From Sodiomyces alkalinus F11 (Eukaryota > Ascomycota > Sordariomycetes > Glomerellales > Plectosphaerellaceae), in NCBI RefSeq assembly GCF_003711515.1, contig NW_021167085.1, positions 931,649 through 995,648 on the forward strand: 64,000 bases of DNA. The letters are read 5' to 3'. Under the pieces are notes generated by a model. That model saw only the letters and a list, made by a program, of their open reading frames with translations, ran no database searches and had not been told where the DNA came from. This document shows positions 45,724-56,358 of the stretch, in pieces; position 1 is the stretch's first letter, and every line of letters starts with the position of its first letter. A program made the translations under genes and the position numbers.

Positions 45724-48321
45724 TCAGTCGACAATTTCCACGACGCTGCCAACAAACCCTTCAAGACCAGATCGATCATTGCGACCCCCTTCAAGTAGAA
45801 TGATCGGAGATCCAAGCTCAACCCACTCCCTGCTACTCAGAAGCTCTAGAACGACCTCTGTACCTCTCACATCCACGCCATCGCCCTCTTCCTGGTCAAC
45901 CGCGAATATCTCCTCGGCGTCTTCCACATCCCCCGGCTTCTGCTTCCGGTCTGGGCCGACGAGAACAGACGAGAGCCCCAGCACCCGCGCAGCCGCACGA
46001 ACCGTCCCGCAATAGACATTCACCAAAGAGCCCACCAAAAGGGAAGACGCATCGGGGTCTCTGAAGTGCGCAGTCAGACCGCTAGCTGCCTGGAGAGACA
46101 GACCCGTGTTCAGCATGTGGCTGGAAGGGACCGCAAGGACCATCCCCTTCCGTATCCGGGGGACATCTCGAGGTCGCGGCTCGCTGTTGTCCGCGGAATC
46201 CTTGGGCGGCGGTAGGTCGAGCAGGATGCCGATAGTGCCAACCTGGCCAGCCTCCAGCGTTCTCACGGCCAGTCGCAAGTTACGGATGCTGACAATTTTG
46301 GCATTGTGCCACTCGCCCTTGATGGCAGAAGCGGCAACCGCGTTTCGTATAGCTATCTTGGCCAGCTCGGCCGACGACGGATGGGATATGGAAAGCCCAT
46401 AACCCCCGGGAGACGGACGCTCATCTGGTGTCGTGCCCTTGGGATCATCTCCACCTGAAGGAAATGGCCCCACGACGATCGCATCTCCAACGGATAATTG
46501 TCCAAATCGGAGGTAGCCCGAGACAACGATGGCCAAATCCGACCGGCTCGAGTTGTCAGCTACCGTGCCGAAGTCCGCCGGCCGGCTGAACGTATCATCG
46601 ATATGAAATGCGCTCGCAGGCTGCTCTGGATTCAGCGCCATCCCCACGTAATCGCGAGGTGTGGGGGTAGCGGGGAGAGGTAAATTCGCAAGTAGAGCGT
46701 GTGTGAGTCCGACCCCGGAACCGTCCACAGAACTTGTCAGGACGATGGGAACGAACTTGAGCAGGTCTCCGTATTCCTTCATTTCCTTGACCACCCCTTG
46801 TGCCTTCGCCATGTCCACCTCCGGAATGTTCGTGACGTCTTGGTGGCCATTCTGTCCGGGTTGCAGAATTTTGGGAATGCGACCAGCCCCCTTGATGAGG
46901 GTTAGGACTTTCCCCAGAACACGCTGCAAGCTTGTCTTTGTAGCTAGATCCAACTTGGTGATGACAACAACGAGCGGCGTTTGGAGTCTGAGACATAGCT
47001 CTAGATGAGCTTTGGCGAGATCCACGCCAGCACCAGCAGTGCCGAGGACGTCTTGGGCAGAAGAACTCAGGCCGTCTTTGGCTGAGTTGGCCTCTGCATC
47101 GTCCGCCGCTAGGCATAGCACGGTCCACTGAGGGGCCCAGCCAAACAAGCCCCTTAAGATGGTCCGACGAAAGCGCGGATGGCCGGCCGAGTCAGAGACA
47201 AAAACAAGGCGGCCGTTTTCCGACTCATAATGGATATCGAGCCATGATTCTATGTGTGACTGGGCGTAGTTGATCACGGTGTCGTCCAGGTATCCTATAA
47301 GCTCTTGGGCGACCGAGCTGGTCATACCGGAGGCAACCTCATGACGGTGCTTGAACAGACTCAGCCTGCTGCGCCCACGACCGTTGTCGAGAGTACCTGT
47401 GGACAAAGTACCGAGGAGAGTCGATTTTCCAGACGTCGTCGGGCCCGTAAGCGTAACCCGCAGCTGGTCCGTAGTTGAGCGGGCTTGGCTAGGCGGTTCA
47501 AGGGAGCGAACTTCGCTCGAGGCGTTGTCTCCATGAGCTACGACTGCACTTTCTCTGTGCCGGGAACCAAAGTCCGGCACCACAAAAGCTTCGGCGACCC
47601 ATAAACTGTCGTGCCGCAGGATTTGGGCCGGTTGCGAGGCAGCGATGTCGACCAACTCAGAGGTCTCCAGCCACTCGCATTCCCCCACGATGACATAGCG
47701 AAGAATCTCGACGCGGCAGCCCAAGGTGGCGGCCATAACTCGTAGGGTGGTGATGCTCTCGTCCATCTCGTCCTTGGTCAGACCAACAAGCGTACCGTCG
47801 TCGGAGACTCCGATTTCGTACAGCGCACCACGGGATTCTTCCAGTCCCGGGAGAGGCGGCTGGGGGGTAAGGGCTTGACTCAGATCGACCGTGTCATCGG
47901 GCAACTGCGGTATAACGAGGTCCTTTGGCTTCAAGACGTGACAAGGAGAAGACTGCTGGAGACGCCACAGGAGTTGGTTTGTGAGCTGCTGGAGGCGCAC
48001 TTGACGCGACTGGTTTGAGGAGGACAAGGACCGAGGTTCGATCTGGGTCCGGTGGACAGCGGGCATGGTGCTCATGGACTTGTATTTCCTGCGGGCCCGT
48101 AGCAGCAGGTGAAGCTTGTATTCGGTAGGGCCCTCTTGCGGCTCGGCTTCAAGTTTTGTTACGCCATAATCGGCGAGCTTGGCCGGCTCCAGGGGCTTCG
48201 AAGTGTCTGAAATGGTCTGGACAGGAGTCGATTTCCTTCTGGCAGAGTCTTCCGCACCAGCCCAAGGAGAGGAAACCCTCTGGGGGTCGGCCTCGAAAGT
48301 GAAGATAGAGCCCGAGGCCAT
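45724..48321 (-). CDS. GTP-binding protein of the GTPBP1/GTPBP2 family
   Basis: This is a single-exon gene of 865 aa. I start it at ATG 48321 (MASGSIFTFEADPQRV), because the open frame above it begins only at a TTG. The translational GTPase domain starts about residue 300: G1 GPTTSGKST then LLGTLSTGTLDNGRGRSRL, HRHEVASGMTSSV as in GTPBP1, G3 DSAGHPRF, and G4 TKLD. The C-terminal part has EF-Tu-like beta-barrel blocks (DTFSRP..FGTVA, YLRFGQLSVGDAIVVGPFP). GTPBP1 and GTPBP2 in animals act in ribosome rescue and mRNA decay; a similar role is inferred. The G1 loop has GPTTSGKS where the family usually shows GNVDAGKS. Confidence 0.88.
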   Translation of the reverse strand: MASGSIFTFEADPQRVSSPWAGAEDSARRKSTPVQTISDTSKPLEPAKLADYGVTKLEAEPQEGPTEYKLHLLLRARRKYKSMSTMPAVHRTQIEPRSLSSSNQSRQVRLQQLTNQLLWRLQQSSPCHVLKPKDLVIPQLPDDTVDLSQALTPQPPLPGLEESRGALYEIGVSDDGTLVGLTKDEMDESITTLRVMAATLGCRVEILRYVIVGECEWLETSELVDIAASQPAQILRHDSLWVAEAFVVPDFGSRHRESAVVAHGDNASSEVRSLEPPSQARSTTDQLRVTLTGPTTSGKSTLLGTLSTGTLDNGRGRSRLSLFKHRHEVASGMTSSVAQELIGYLDDTVINYAQSHIESWLDIHYESENGRLVFVSDSAGHPRFRRTILRGLFGWAPQWTVLCLAADDAEANSAKDGLSSSAQDVLGTAGAGVDLAKAHLELCLRLQTPLVVVITKLDLATKTSLQRVLGKVLTLIKGAGRIPKILQPGQNGHQDVTNIPEVDMAKAQGVVKEMKEYGDLLKFVPIVLTSSVDGSGVGLTHALLANLPLPATPTPRDYVGMALNPEQPASAFHIDDTFSRPADFGTVADNSSRSDLAIVVSGYLRFGQLSVGDAIVVGPFPSGGDDPKGTTPDERPSPGGYGLSISHPSSAELAKIAIRNAVAASAIKGEWHNAKIVSIRNLRLAVRTLEAGQVGTIGILLDLPPPKDSADNSEPRPRDVPRIRKGMVLAVPSSHMLNTGLSLQAASGLTAHFRDPDASSLLVGSLVNVYCGTVRAAARVLGLSSVLVGPDRKQKPGDVEDAEEIFAVDQEEGDGVDVRGTEVVLELLSSREWVELGSPIILLEGGRNDRSGLEGFVGSVVEIVD

Positions 48322-49245
48322 TTTGCCAAGGTATACAAAGGGGGGCTTGTGTGTAAGGCGACGTTCGGGGAGGTTGATAGAGCGATGATGGTGAGTAAGG
48401 ACTGGGACTGGCAGCAAAGGTCGTCGTCGTCTACGCGGTCATGAGCAGTGTAGCAGCTAATGCATTCAATATAGAGAGAGGTCCATAGGTGTATAAGTGA
48501 GGTATCATCTTGGTGATCCGATCTCGTAATACTTAAAAGAAACCGGTGATTAAGGTAATATGCGCTGAACTTGGTGTTTTCAAGCGGTGACCAGCAACGA
48601 GAGAACGAAGCCTTGTCGAGGTTCAGTTAAGAGACAATGACATGGCAATGCTGATAAGAGTGACGAAGGCTGACTGTTCAAAGGGTGTTGACGCTCTTCA
48701 TACTGGGATTTGGTGAAGAAACCAAGAGGGGAAATTTTGATGGATCAACAGACTGGAACTACTTCGTATGGAAGTGAGTCTTCCGACAGTCGTATTCGGT
48801 GACTGTGACGCAGACCGAGCGGTGGACAAACAAGACAGAACAGATATTATGGCACGACCCAGACAACAGATTGGGGACAGAGTATCCGCACGGATACGTA
48901 CAGTGTACTGCATCTTGTCGAGGCTTATGTGGGTCCCTGTTGCCGTTGATTACTGGGGCTTACAGTATGGAAGGCACAGTGTACAGGTATGGTTATGAGT
49001 AACAAATACCTAGTGCTTTGACTGCACCTTCTGTCTCCATGGTTGGGAGGAAGGTAGTAGGTAATAAAAACGCTGTAAGAAGGGACACCACAAATGATTA
49101 CCGGTTCTTGCAGTGACTTGTTATACCTTAGCTTTGTTCATTACTCACCTGATGAAAGCCTAGGACTTTGATCATTCGAACACATGTAAGAGAGAAAGGA
49201 ATCAAAAGACGGAAAGAGAAAAAGAAAAAGGACAAAAAGTATAAT
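48322..49245. other. Intergenic region
   Basis: This is the promoter side of the GTPBP1-like gene and the space up to the tRNA 3' end. It has no supportable gene. Short overlapping frames around 48,700-49,000 are not coding-like. Confidence 0.5.
49234..49238 (-). terminator. Pol III terminator of tRNA-Leu
   Basis: On the minus strand a TTTTT run follows the tRNA 3' end by 7 nt, with further T runs beyond it. Confidence 0.6.
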
Positions 49246-49360
49246 TGACAAGGATGGGATTCGAACCCATGCGTGTTGCCACAATGGAAAAGCCCTCTTG
49301 GAGGGAAAGTGTACAAGAGTAAACTTGAGTCCATCACCTTAACCACTCGGTCACCTTGCC
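49246..49360 (-). tRNA. tRNA-Leu (anticodon CAA) with a 34-nt intron
   Basis: The acceptor stem pairs GGCAAGG with CCTTGTC (one G-U). The D-loop GAGTGGTTAAGGT, a long variable arm (about TGTGGCAACACGC) and the T-arm GGGTTCGAATCCC are all clear. The anticodon stem ATGGA/TCCAT holds the loop C-U-CAA-G-U, with the anticodon at 49325-49327. The 34-nt intron (49290-49323) follows the base 3' of the anticodon, the canonical position. Discriminator A agrees with leucine; serine would show G. An intron is typical of eukaryotic tRNA-Leu(CAA). Confidence 0.93.
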
Positions 49361-49955
49361 TACGTAATTGATACGATGTTTGCCCACATGAACTTTATTA
49401 ACCACAAGGCCTTCCCTTCCCCACTTATGCAGCCACAAGCGATAGTACCTAATCGTGCCGCAGCCCAATAAGTTACTTCTCGGACGTCTTACGGCAAGAA
49501 CCTCATACTCTTAGCCCTGAGTATAAAACATTCTTCACTGCTCATTTTATGATTACGGCCTTCAGTGTATGGAGCACGAGTTCGCCAAGGCATCTCCAGA
49601 TATGGTGTCTTTCTTCACTGAGTGGCTGCCTTTAAGGTCCTTGGTCCTTGGTCCCTGGGGCGAGCTGTCTGGCTCAGCCCCAAACTCAGCCCCGCCTAAG
49701 AACACCCCGCACCCCCCAACCGAAACACCAACACAAACGCTAACCCTTTGGTGTACCCCTGTACCTAGTTACACCTTTGCCACAGGTACAGTACGGAGTT
49801 ACCTCTAACCGCCTTGATACCGCCACAAAACCTCCCGCCTCCCCCCCTATTATTCGCCTTACCGACCAACATCATCACCCTACAGTATTCTTCCTCTGCC
49901 TGGCCTTCAGTCGCTCGACACATCCTCTACGTATTAGCTTCGGGCGTCAATAATA
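49361..49955. other. Intergenic region, Sec9 promoter
   Basis: Between divergent tRNA-Leu and the Sec9 start. It has a C-rich block (aaaacctcccgcctccccccc) and a gtacagtacggagttacc motif near 49,787-49,804. No gene is seen. Confidence 0.5.
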
Positions 49956-51417
49956 ATGAAGAAGTTTGGGTTTGGCAAGAAAGACGTCAATGCCGGCGAC
50001 GAAGATGCGTCTCGAAACGCACTCTTCGGTCGGAAGAAGCAATCCCCAGCACCCATGAACGACAATCCCTACGCTCGGGCAGGCCCCAGCAACGACCCCT
50101 ATGCTCAAAGCTCAAAGTCCGCCAGTCCGGCTCCCTCCCAACAATCCCGCGCTGGGCTTCCTTCCGGTCCCGGCGGCCTTCGCCGCGACCCCTCCTCCAG
50201 CAGTGCATCCAGCTACTCCCAGCCTCCTCCCCCTTACGGCGCGTCCGACCCCAGCGAACGCTCGACTGGCCGGTACGGCGCCGACACATACGGCGCAGCG
50301 GGCGGCTACGGTGACAACCGGTACGATACCGGAAGCGGTCCTGGTGCAAACCGATACGGGCCGGCCGCGAGTGCATCGCGAAGACCCGGCGGCTACGGAG
50401 GCCTAGGCCCGGCGGGTGATGGCGACTCTGACGCTCAACGGGACCAGCTTTTCTCGGGCGCGCAGCAACGGCAACAGCAACAGCAACATCAACAACCACG
50501 ACAAGGTGCTTCGCCAGTCCAAGGCCAGACTGCTGGCGGCGGCGGCGGCAGCAGCAGCGGTTACGGCCAGTCCGGGGCCTCGGCAGCCGACCCCTACGGC
50601 GGATACGGGGCAGAGCGACAGCTCACGGAAGAAGAGTTGGAGGAGCAAGAGGTGAAGCACGTCAAGAAGCAGATCCAGGACACGAGGCAGGAGTCGATCC
50701 AGTCCCTCAACCGGTCCATTGCTCTCGCCAACCAAGCAGCCGACACGGGCATCAACACGATGAGCATGCTAGCCCGGGACGAGGAGCGGCTGATCAACAC
50801 GGAGAAGCGGCTCGACGAGGCGGCCAACTACAACAAGATCGGGGCCGAGAAGGCCAAGAAGCTCAAGCACCTCAACCGCAGCATGTTTGCCGTCCACGTG
50901 TCCAACCCCTTCACGTCGCAGCGGCGCACCGCCGAGTACGAGGAGTCGGTGCTGGAGAGCCACCGCACCGAACGCGAGCTGCGCCAGGCCACCCGCAAGA
51001 ACGCGTGGGATTCGAACCAGCAGATGGATAAGTCGCTGAGGAACCTCGAGCTGGGACCTGCCGCGCCGCGTCGGGACTATAGGCCATCGGCAGCCGAGAC
51101 CAACAAATACGTCTTCACCGACGATGATGACGAGGAGAACGCCCAGGCACTCGACGACGAGGCCACGATTTCGCGGCAGATGGGCGAGCTTGGCGGTGCA
51201 GTCAGCTTACTCAATCGGGTAGCCAAGGCGCAGTCTCAGACTGTTCAGAGGCAGATCGTATCCGCCGACAGGATTAACGAGAAGGTAAGGCGGTCCTACC
51301 GACCAACTACGAACCCTCCGGACAGAAGGATAACCGATGCTAACAAACTGGGGATAGACCGACATGGTGGACGATGGTGTGCGCGTCAACAGGGCTCGTT
51401 TGGACCGCATCAAGTAA
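49956..51417 (+). CDS. SEC9: t-SNARE Sec9 (SNAP-25 family, Qbc)
   Basis: Sec9 pairs with Sso-type syntaxins and Snc-type synaptobrevin to drive fusion of secretory vesicles with the plasma membrane. Exons are 49956-51284 and 51358-51417, giving 462 aa. The N-terminal 230 residues are low-complexity (Gly/Tyr/Ser/Pro/Gln-rich, with QQRQQQQQHQQ) after the family's start MKKFGFGKKD. The Qb SNARE helix is at about residues 235-305 (LNRSIALANQAADTGINTM then LARDEERLINTEKRLDEA). The Qc helix is at about 395-462 (MGELGGAVSLLNRVAKAQ) and ends TDMVDDGVRVNRARLDRIK. No transmembrane segment is present, as expected. The intron (51285-51357, GTAAGG, CTAAC) separates the last 19 residues. Confidence 0.94.
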
Positions 51418-51606
51418 TCAGGCCGGCCGGTGCATGGCATGGCATGGCTTGGCTTGGCCAGAGAGATATAGAACGAAGCATGAAAACTTTTAAAAGCACT
51501 CTGAAACGGTTTGATACATTTGGCGTAAATCGGAGTTTCTTCAGTCATTGGCTTCATAGCTCGTTTGTCTCCGTTCTATGATCCGTGATTTTCGTGTGAC
51601 GAACAT

Positions 51607-52101
51607 TTACAGGTCTTCCAACTTGTACACCTCGTATGCCGGCACCTCATATGGGTGAGAGCTATGCATGGGAGAATGTGTCAGTGGGCTCTTGTTTTCC
51701 CTACGTACCATTTGCTGCTGGACATTGTTAGACGTGGACTATGTCCCCGGCGTACCTCTTCAGCGCAGCGACAGCGGCCTTGGCAGTGTCCCGTCCTTCA
51801 CATAGTATCTCAACACGGTACTCGAGGACTCGCTCAAGCTGGCCGGCTGAGCCGGTATGAGGGTCGGCGCCAGCCTCGGCAACGGGTAGGAACTGACCCT
51901 GGCCGGTGAGTTCGAAGGCCACTTGGACGTATTTTCCGCCTTGGTATACGCCGGCTCCGGCGGCGAAGACGGCGTCTTTGGTGGCTGTCAAGTGGGATGC
52001 TGGGACGGGGAGACGAATAGACGATTTAGTGAGATGGGATTGATAGGCGAGAGGGATGGCTACTTACCGGGGACAGTATATACCAATTTGTATCGGTCCA
52101 T
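51607..52101 (-). CDS. Small stand-alone NIF3-like protein
   Basis: Exons are 52101-52068, 51999-51756 and 51661-51607, giving 110 aa. It begins MDRYKLVYTVPASHLTATKDAVFAAGAGVYQGGKY and ends SHPYEVPAYEVYKLEDL. This matches the CutA/PII-like domain that is inserted in full-length NIF3 proteins (the GAG..G.Y start and the HPYE.PAY end), here without the surrounding metal-binding NIF3 halves. No catalytic histidines of NIF3 are present. Function is unknown. Introns are 52000-52067 and 51662-51755; the second joins LKS to SHPYEVP. It is convergent with Sec9 (189 bp). Confidence 0.68.
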
Positions 52102-52571
52102 CTTTTGTTTGTGATAAGTCTTTTATAAGTAATTGTATGACGGAGACGACGATTTGAGGAAGATGATGGCGAGAGCAGTTGTCCGTCTCTCGACTCGAGC
52201 AAACGCTACAATGTACGCCTGAATACAGAGTACCTCCTGCGCTGTACCGTAAAGGTTCCATAAGGTACCTTAACGTCCCAAGCTATAGGCGGGAACCCCA
52301 CTGTGTCTGCACAATGGTGGAATGTGGGCCGGCGTGAGGGCCTGGTGGTAGGTACAGTGTCAAGCCGTCCCATACTTTTATGTACTCCTCGAAGCTCCAC
52401 ATTAGTGACTTCTACGTGTAGATTTCAGATTCCTATCACCATTTTTTTTTTTTGGTTCCGTCTTCACGAAAGTCGGTTCAACCATAACTTGATGAAACTC
52501 GCCGTCTCTCACCAGTTAATTTCAGCACCCTCACCAGAACTATTTACATTCAATAGGGGGGTTCTGTTGCC
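52102..52571. promoter_or_regulatory. Divergent promoter region of NIF3-like gene and DHR2
   Basis: 470 bp with a taaggtacctta palindrome (about 52,261-52,272), a T10 run and no gene. Confidence 0.45.
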
Positions 52572-54992
52572 ATGTCGAACTTAAAGAACGGCGAGCCGAA
52601 GAGCAAAAAGCGAAAACTCAGCGGTCAGCACATCATCAAGGTCGGCGGCAAAGTCCTCTCACTTGACGGTTATTTCAACCCGCCCGAGAAGAAAAAGAAG
52701 CCAGTTGAAGAGACTTCCCTGAAAGAACCCGATACCGAAGAATCTAAACCACAGGAAGTACCGCAGGACGCCACCAGCGATAGCCAGCCGAGGGCACAGA
52801 AACGGAAAAAATCGCATCAACCCTCATCACAGGGCGAGACCGATGGATCTTCACCCCGGCCCAGTGGGTTTCGGTCCAAAAAAGATGGCTCGTCATCCCG
52901 ATGGAAGGAGGATGCCTCGCTCTTGAAAACTCGGCAAAAACTGCCCATCTGGGCTCACCGCGGCGAAATCCAGGGCCTCGTCCGCAAGAACGATGTGCTC
53001 ATTCTCGTCGGCGAGACGGGTTCGGGCAAGTCCACACAGGTGCCGCAGTTTCTCATCTCCGAGCCCTGGTGTCGCCGGAAGACGGTCAAGGACGACAGGG
53101 GCCGCGAAGTCGGAGTCGGAGGAGTCATCGCCATCACCCAGCCTCGCCGAGTTGCAGCCACCACACTAGCACACCGTGTCGCCCGCGAGGCCGGCACACC
53201 GTTGAGGCAAGGCGCCCCGGGAATGGTTGGTTACTCTGTCCGGTTCGATCACAATGTTCCCAAGGGGACGAAGATCAAGTTCGTCACCGAAGGTATGCTG
53301 TTGCAGGAGCTGTTGCACGACCCCTGCTTGCGCCAGTACAGCGCCGTCGTGGTGGACGAGATCCACGAGAGGAGCGTCGACGTCGACCTGCTTTCGGGGT
53401 TTTTGAAGCAGATCTTGTCAGGGAAAGACCTCGCGGGCCGTGGGGGGGTTCCTTTGAAGGTGGTAGTCATGAGTGCGACGGCCGATGTCGAGAGGATACG
53501 AGGCTTCTTTTCGGATGGCGCGCGTCAAGACGGCGGGGTCCAATCTCCGCCGCCAGAGTCGAGTAAGGGGTCAGGCATTTCAGTCGGAGAACTTCGGATC
53601 CCTGGTCGACAGTATCCGGTGCAAACCGTCCACCTACCAAAGGCGATTCCAGACATCCAGGAGGGCCTGCTCAAATCCATCTTCAAGATCCACACGGAGG
53701 AGCCTCTTCCAGGTGACATTCTCGCTTTCCTGACGGGCCAGGAAGAGATCGAGGCTGCACAAGGACTCATTGAGGAATACTCCAAGACGCTAGCCTCCGG
53801 CGTTCCGAAGATCCGCGTCTTCCCCCTGTTTGGCCAGCTCTCCATCGAAGCACAACACGAGGCTTTCAAACCGATCAAGGGGGGGGGTTTCACCCGAAAA
53901 GTCGTCCTTGCCACGAACATTGCCGAGACGTCCGTCACGGTGCCAGGTGTGCGGTATGTCGTGGACTGCGGCAAGGCGAAAGTGAAGCAGTTCCGGTCCC
54001 GACTAGGCATGGAGTCCCTGCTCGCGAAGCCCATCTCCAAATCCTCGGCCATACAGAGAACGGGCCGAGCCGGCCGTGAGGGGCCCGGCAAATGCTTCCG
54101 GCTCTACACCGAAGAGGCGTTTGAGACCCTGCACGACACCGACCTTCCCGAGATTTTGCGTATCGACGTCCTCGGTGCCGTTCTCACGATGAAGGCTCGA
54201 GGCATCGACGACGTCCTTTCCTTCCCGCTCATGGATGCCCCCGCTGTGGACGCCATCGAGAAAGCCCTGCTCCATTTGCACGCCCTCGGCGCCCTCGCAG
54301 ACGACGGCTCCCTCACCCCGGCCGGCCGCAAGATGGCCTCGTTCCCCATCTCGGCCCCGCTGGCTGCCGTGCTCCTCGCCGCCGCCAAGCCCGCCTTCGA
54401 CTGCGTCCTGGAGGCGGTCGACGTCATCTCGGCCCTGACGGCGGGCGACGACATCTTCCACCAACTGCCGTCGGAGGAGCAGCGCGAGGAGGTCGAAGAG
54501 GCGCGCAAGGAGCTGTACCGCCGCGAGGGCGACGTGCTGACCTACCTGACGACGGTGCAGCTCTACGCGGCCGAGCACGCCGACCGCGTGGCCTGGTGCA
54601 AGCGGCGCGGCGTCAACGTGCGCAACATGCGCACGGCCATGAACATCCGCCGGCAACTCCGCGCCCTTTGCCTCAAGGAAGGCTTGCTGACCACCCCTCC
54701 CGAGGCGGACCCGCAGCCCTTTGCTCCCCCGACGCCGGAACGTGCGGAGACGCTGCTCAAGTGTTTCCTCCGAGGCTTCGCCTCCAAGACGGCGGTTTTG
54801 GCGCCGGATGCCAGCTACGTCACCTCGCAGGGGAAGCACGTGGTCGCGATCCATCCGTCCAGCGTCCTGCACGGGCAGAAGAGAGAGGCCATCGTGTTCT
54901 TGGAGCACGTCTTTACGCAGAAGAACTACGCCAAGAAAGTCAGCGCAATCCAGGGGAACTGGATCGTGGAGGCATTGCAGGGCGAGGATTAA
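52572..54992 (+). CDS. DHR2: DEAH-box RNA helicase DHR2
   Basis: Dhr2 is a nucleolar ATP-dependent RNA helicase needed for 18S rRNA processing. Single exon, 806 aa (yeast 735). A basic N terminus (SKKRKLSGQHIIKVGGKVLS, and GYFNPP) precedes the core. Motif I GETGSGKS is at about residue 147, motif II reads DEIH (about 261), then SATADVERI, FLTGQEEIEAAQ, TNIAETSVTVPGVRYVVDCG and QRTGRAGREGPGKCFRLY. The helicase-associated winged helix and ratchet follow, and the C-terminal OB-fold ends YAKKVSAIQGNWIVEAL. DEIH in place of DEAH is a common variant in the family. Frame and ATG are clear. Its biochemical partner pathway is the same as NOP14's at the other end of the window, but the two are 46 kb apart. 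Confidence 0.88.
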   Translation: MSNLKNGEPKSKKRKLSGQHIIKVGGKVLSLDGYFNPPEKKKKPVEETSLKEPDTEESKPQEVPQDATSDSQPRAQKRKKSHQPSSQGETDGSSPRPSGFRSKKDGSSSRWKEDASLLKTRQKLPIWAHRGEIQGLVRKNDVLILVGETGSGKSTQVPQFLISEPWCRRKTVKDDRGREVGVGGVIAITQPRRVAATTLAHRVAREAGTPLRQGAPGMVGYSVRFDHNVPKGTKIKFVTEGMLLQELLHDPCLRQYSAVVVDEIHERSVDVDLLSGFLKQILSGKDLAGRGGVPLKVVVMSATADVERIRGFFSDGARQDGGVQSPPPESSKGSGISVGELRIPGRQYPVQTVHLPKAIPDIQEGLLKSIFKIHTEEPLPGDILAFLTGQEEIEAAQGLIEEYSKTLASGVPKIRVFPLFGQLSIEAQHEAFKPIKGGGFTRKVVLATNIAETSVTVPGVRYVVDCGKAKVKQFRSRLGMESLLAKPISKSSAIQRTGRAGREGPGKCFRLYTEEAFETLHDTDLPEILRIDVLGAVLTMKARGIDDVLSFPLMDAPAVDAIEKALLHLHALGALADDGSLTPAGRKMASFPISAPLAAVLLAAAKPAFDCVLEAVDVISALTAGDDIFHQLPSEEQREEVEEARKELYRREGDVLTYLTTVQLYAAEHADRVAWCKRRGVNVRNMRTAMNIRRQLRALCLKEGLLTTPPEADPQPFAPPTPERAETLLKCFLRGFASKTAVLAPDASYVTSQGKHVVAIHPSSVLHGQKREAIVFLEHVFTQKNYAKKVSAIQGNWIVEALQGED

Positions 54993-55205
54993 GAAATAGA
55001 AGAACCCGCGTAGACCAACTTGGCCGCCGGGTTACCTGTGGACGAGGTAGTACAAGTTTATTTATTTTACAGCCAAAATCTCATGATCATAATACATGAC
55101 ATGGGAGAATTGTCTCTCATGGCATCCAGATGAAATACACCCCTCTCGGCGCCCATAACGTTGCAAATGCCCGCCCGCAATAATACATACTGCGAGAGGG
55201 GTCGA
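54993..55205. other. Convergent 3' intergenic region
   Basis: 213 bp between the DHR2 and SDHAF3 stops; nothing else is seen. Confidence 0.5.
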
Positions 55206-55705
55206 TCAATGTGGACTTGAATCGCCCGACTCTCCTCCCTCTTCCTGCTGCTGTTGCCGAATAGCCATCATGAGCTCGTAAAGTTGCCCAACTTGGTCGT
55301 CGCTGAGTTTCTCAAACTTGGTCTTGTCGATCTTCTCGCCTATCCACGCCTCGCCCTCGACCTTTTGGGCGTATAGCTGCCACTCCGTCAAGAAGCCGAT
55401 CTAACAAGCGTCAGCTCTGCTATTTCCCCAGGAGGCCTGTAAAGACTGTAAGAGCTTGGAGAAGGGGGGCCAGGGCAGTGTCGTACCAGATGGGCAGGGT
55501 TGTCCACGTTACGGTGAGCGCGGAACTCGGCCTTGACGTATTCATCCCCAAGCAACCGCATTTCGGCTGGAAGGAACTTGCGATGGGCCCTTAGCAAGCG
55601 ACGGTAGAGGGGGATAGGCGGCAGAAGGGGCATCGGGGCGTTGGGTCCCAGGGTCCTGGCTCTGTTTACGGCCGAGGCCCATCTTAGAGTGGTTGTGGGA
55701 CGCAT
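55206..55705 (-). CDS. SDH7: Succinate dehydrogenase assembly factor 3 (SDHAF3/Acn9/Sdh7)
   Basis: This small mitochondrial LYR-family chaperone helps the iron-sulfur subunit of complex II mature and is needed for respiratory growth. Exons are 55705-55487 and 55400-55206, giving 137 aa. The N terminus [19 protein letters not shown] is Arg-rich and lacks acidic residues, a probable presequence. The LYR motif is in [15 protein letters not shown]; the family block continues [21 protein letters not shown], and after the intron [16 protein letters not shown]. The tail is Gln/Glu/Ser-rich ([14 protein letters not shown]). The intron is 55401-55486 (GTACGA, CTGAC, GTTAG). Confidence 0.92.
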
Positions 55706-56358
55706 TGGTGCTTATGCGGGAGCTCTAGAAAGTCTTATGAGAGGTAAAGAGAAATCTTGGCAGAATATGAATGCAACGTCTCTTTGATGGCAGTGGTGAA
55801 TATGAGCGTCGGGTTTGAAGTTCGATGAGAGCGTCCATAATTCGGGCCGGCCGTGGCGGCGGAAGGACGAGGAATTTGGCGTGCCGCTTGTTACCAGCTC
55901 CGGGCGGCCCGTTGCCCTTGGCTGGCAGGTAACCTAGGTACCTAAGGTAGGAAAAGGTAAAAGGTACCTAAGGTGCCGTACCTGCATTACTGGACTATTC
56001 CGAATAAGGCAAAAAAGAAAAAGAAAAAAAAAAGGATCAGTCAGCATTGTATCCGCACTCGGTATTACGAATACTTCGTACCACGAAGCTGCTGTGACGC
56101 GAGCAAGAGCTGCCTGCTTTTGGGGAGCACTAAGAAGGTTGAAGCTCCAACGTACAAACTATCACCACGAATATCAACCATCGACAACACCAACTCTCGT
56201 CTATCATTTCCGCGGTACTTGCCGGATTACCCGTCGCCAACATCATTTCTGGCATCGAAAAATAAGATTCTCGACTGTCATCAATTCGGCCTTTTGATCA
56301 TCCTTCAGACTCACTCCCCTGGACAGTCGGACGAGTCTACCTGAACCCAACAGCCGAT
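55706..56358. other. Divergent promoter region of SDHAF3 and proteasome beta5
   Basis: This 653-bp spacer holds two overlapping copies of the cctaggtacctaaggtagg motif (about 55,928-55,983) and a gaatacttcgtaccacgaag motif (about 56,070-56,090). No gene is seen. Confidence 0.5.

Noticed and set aside
54003..54908. 301-codon minus-strand frame
   Set aside because: Antisense to the DHR2 helicase C-terminal half; no protein features of its own.
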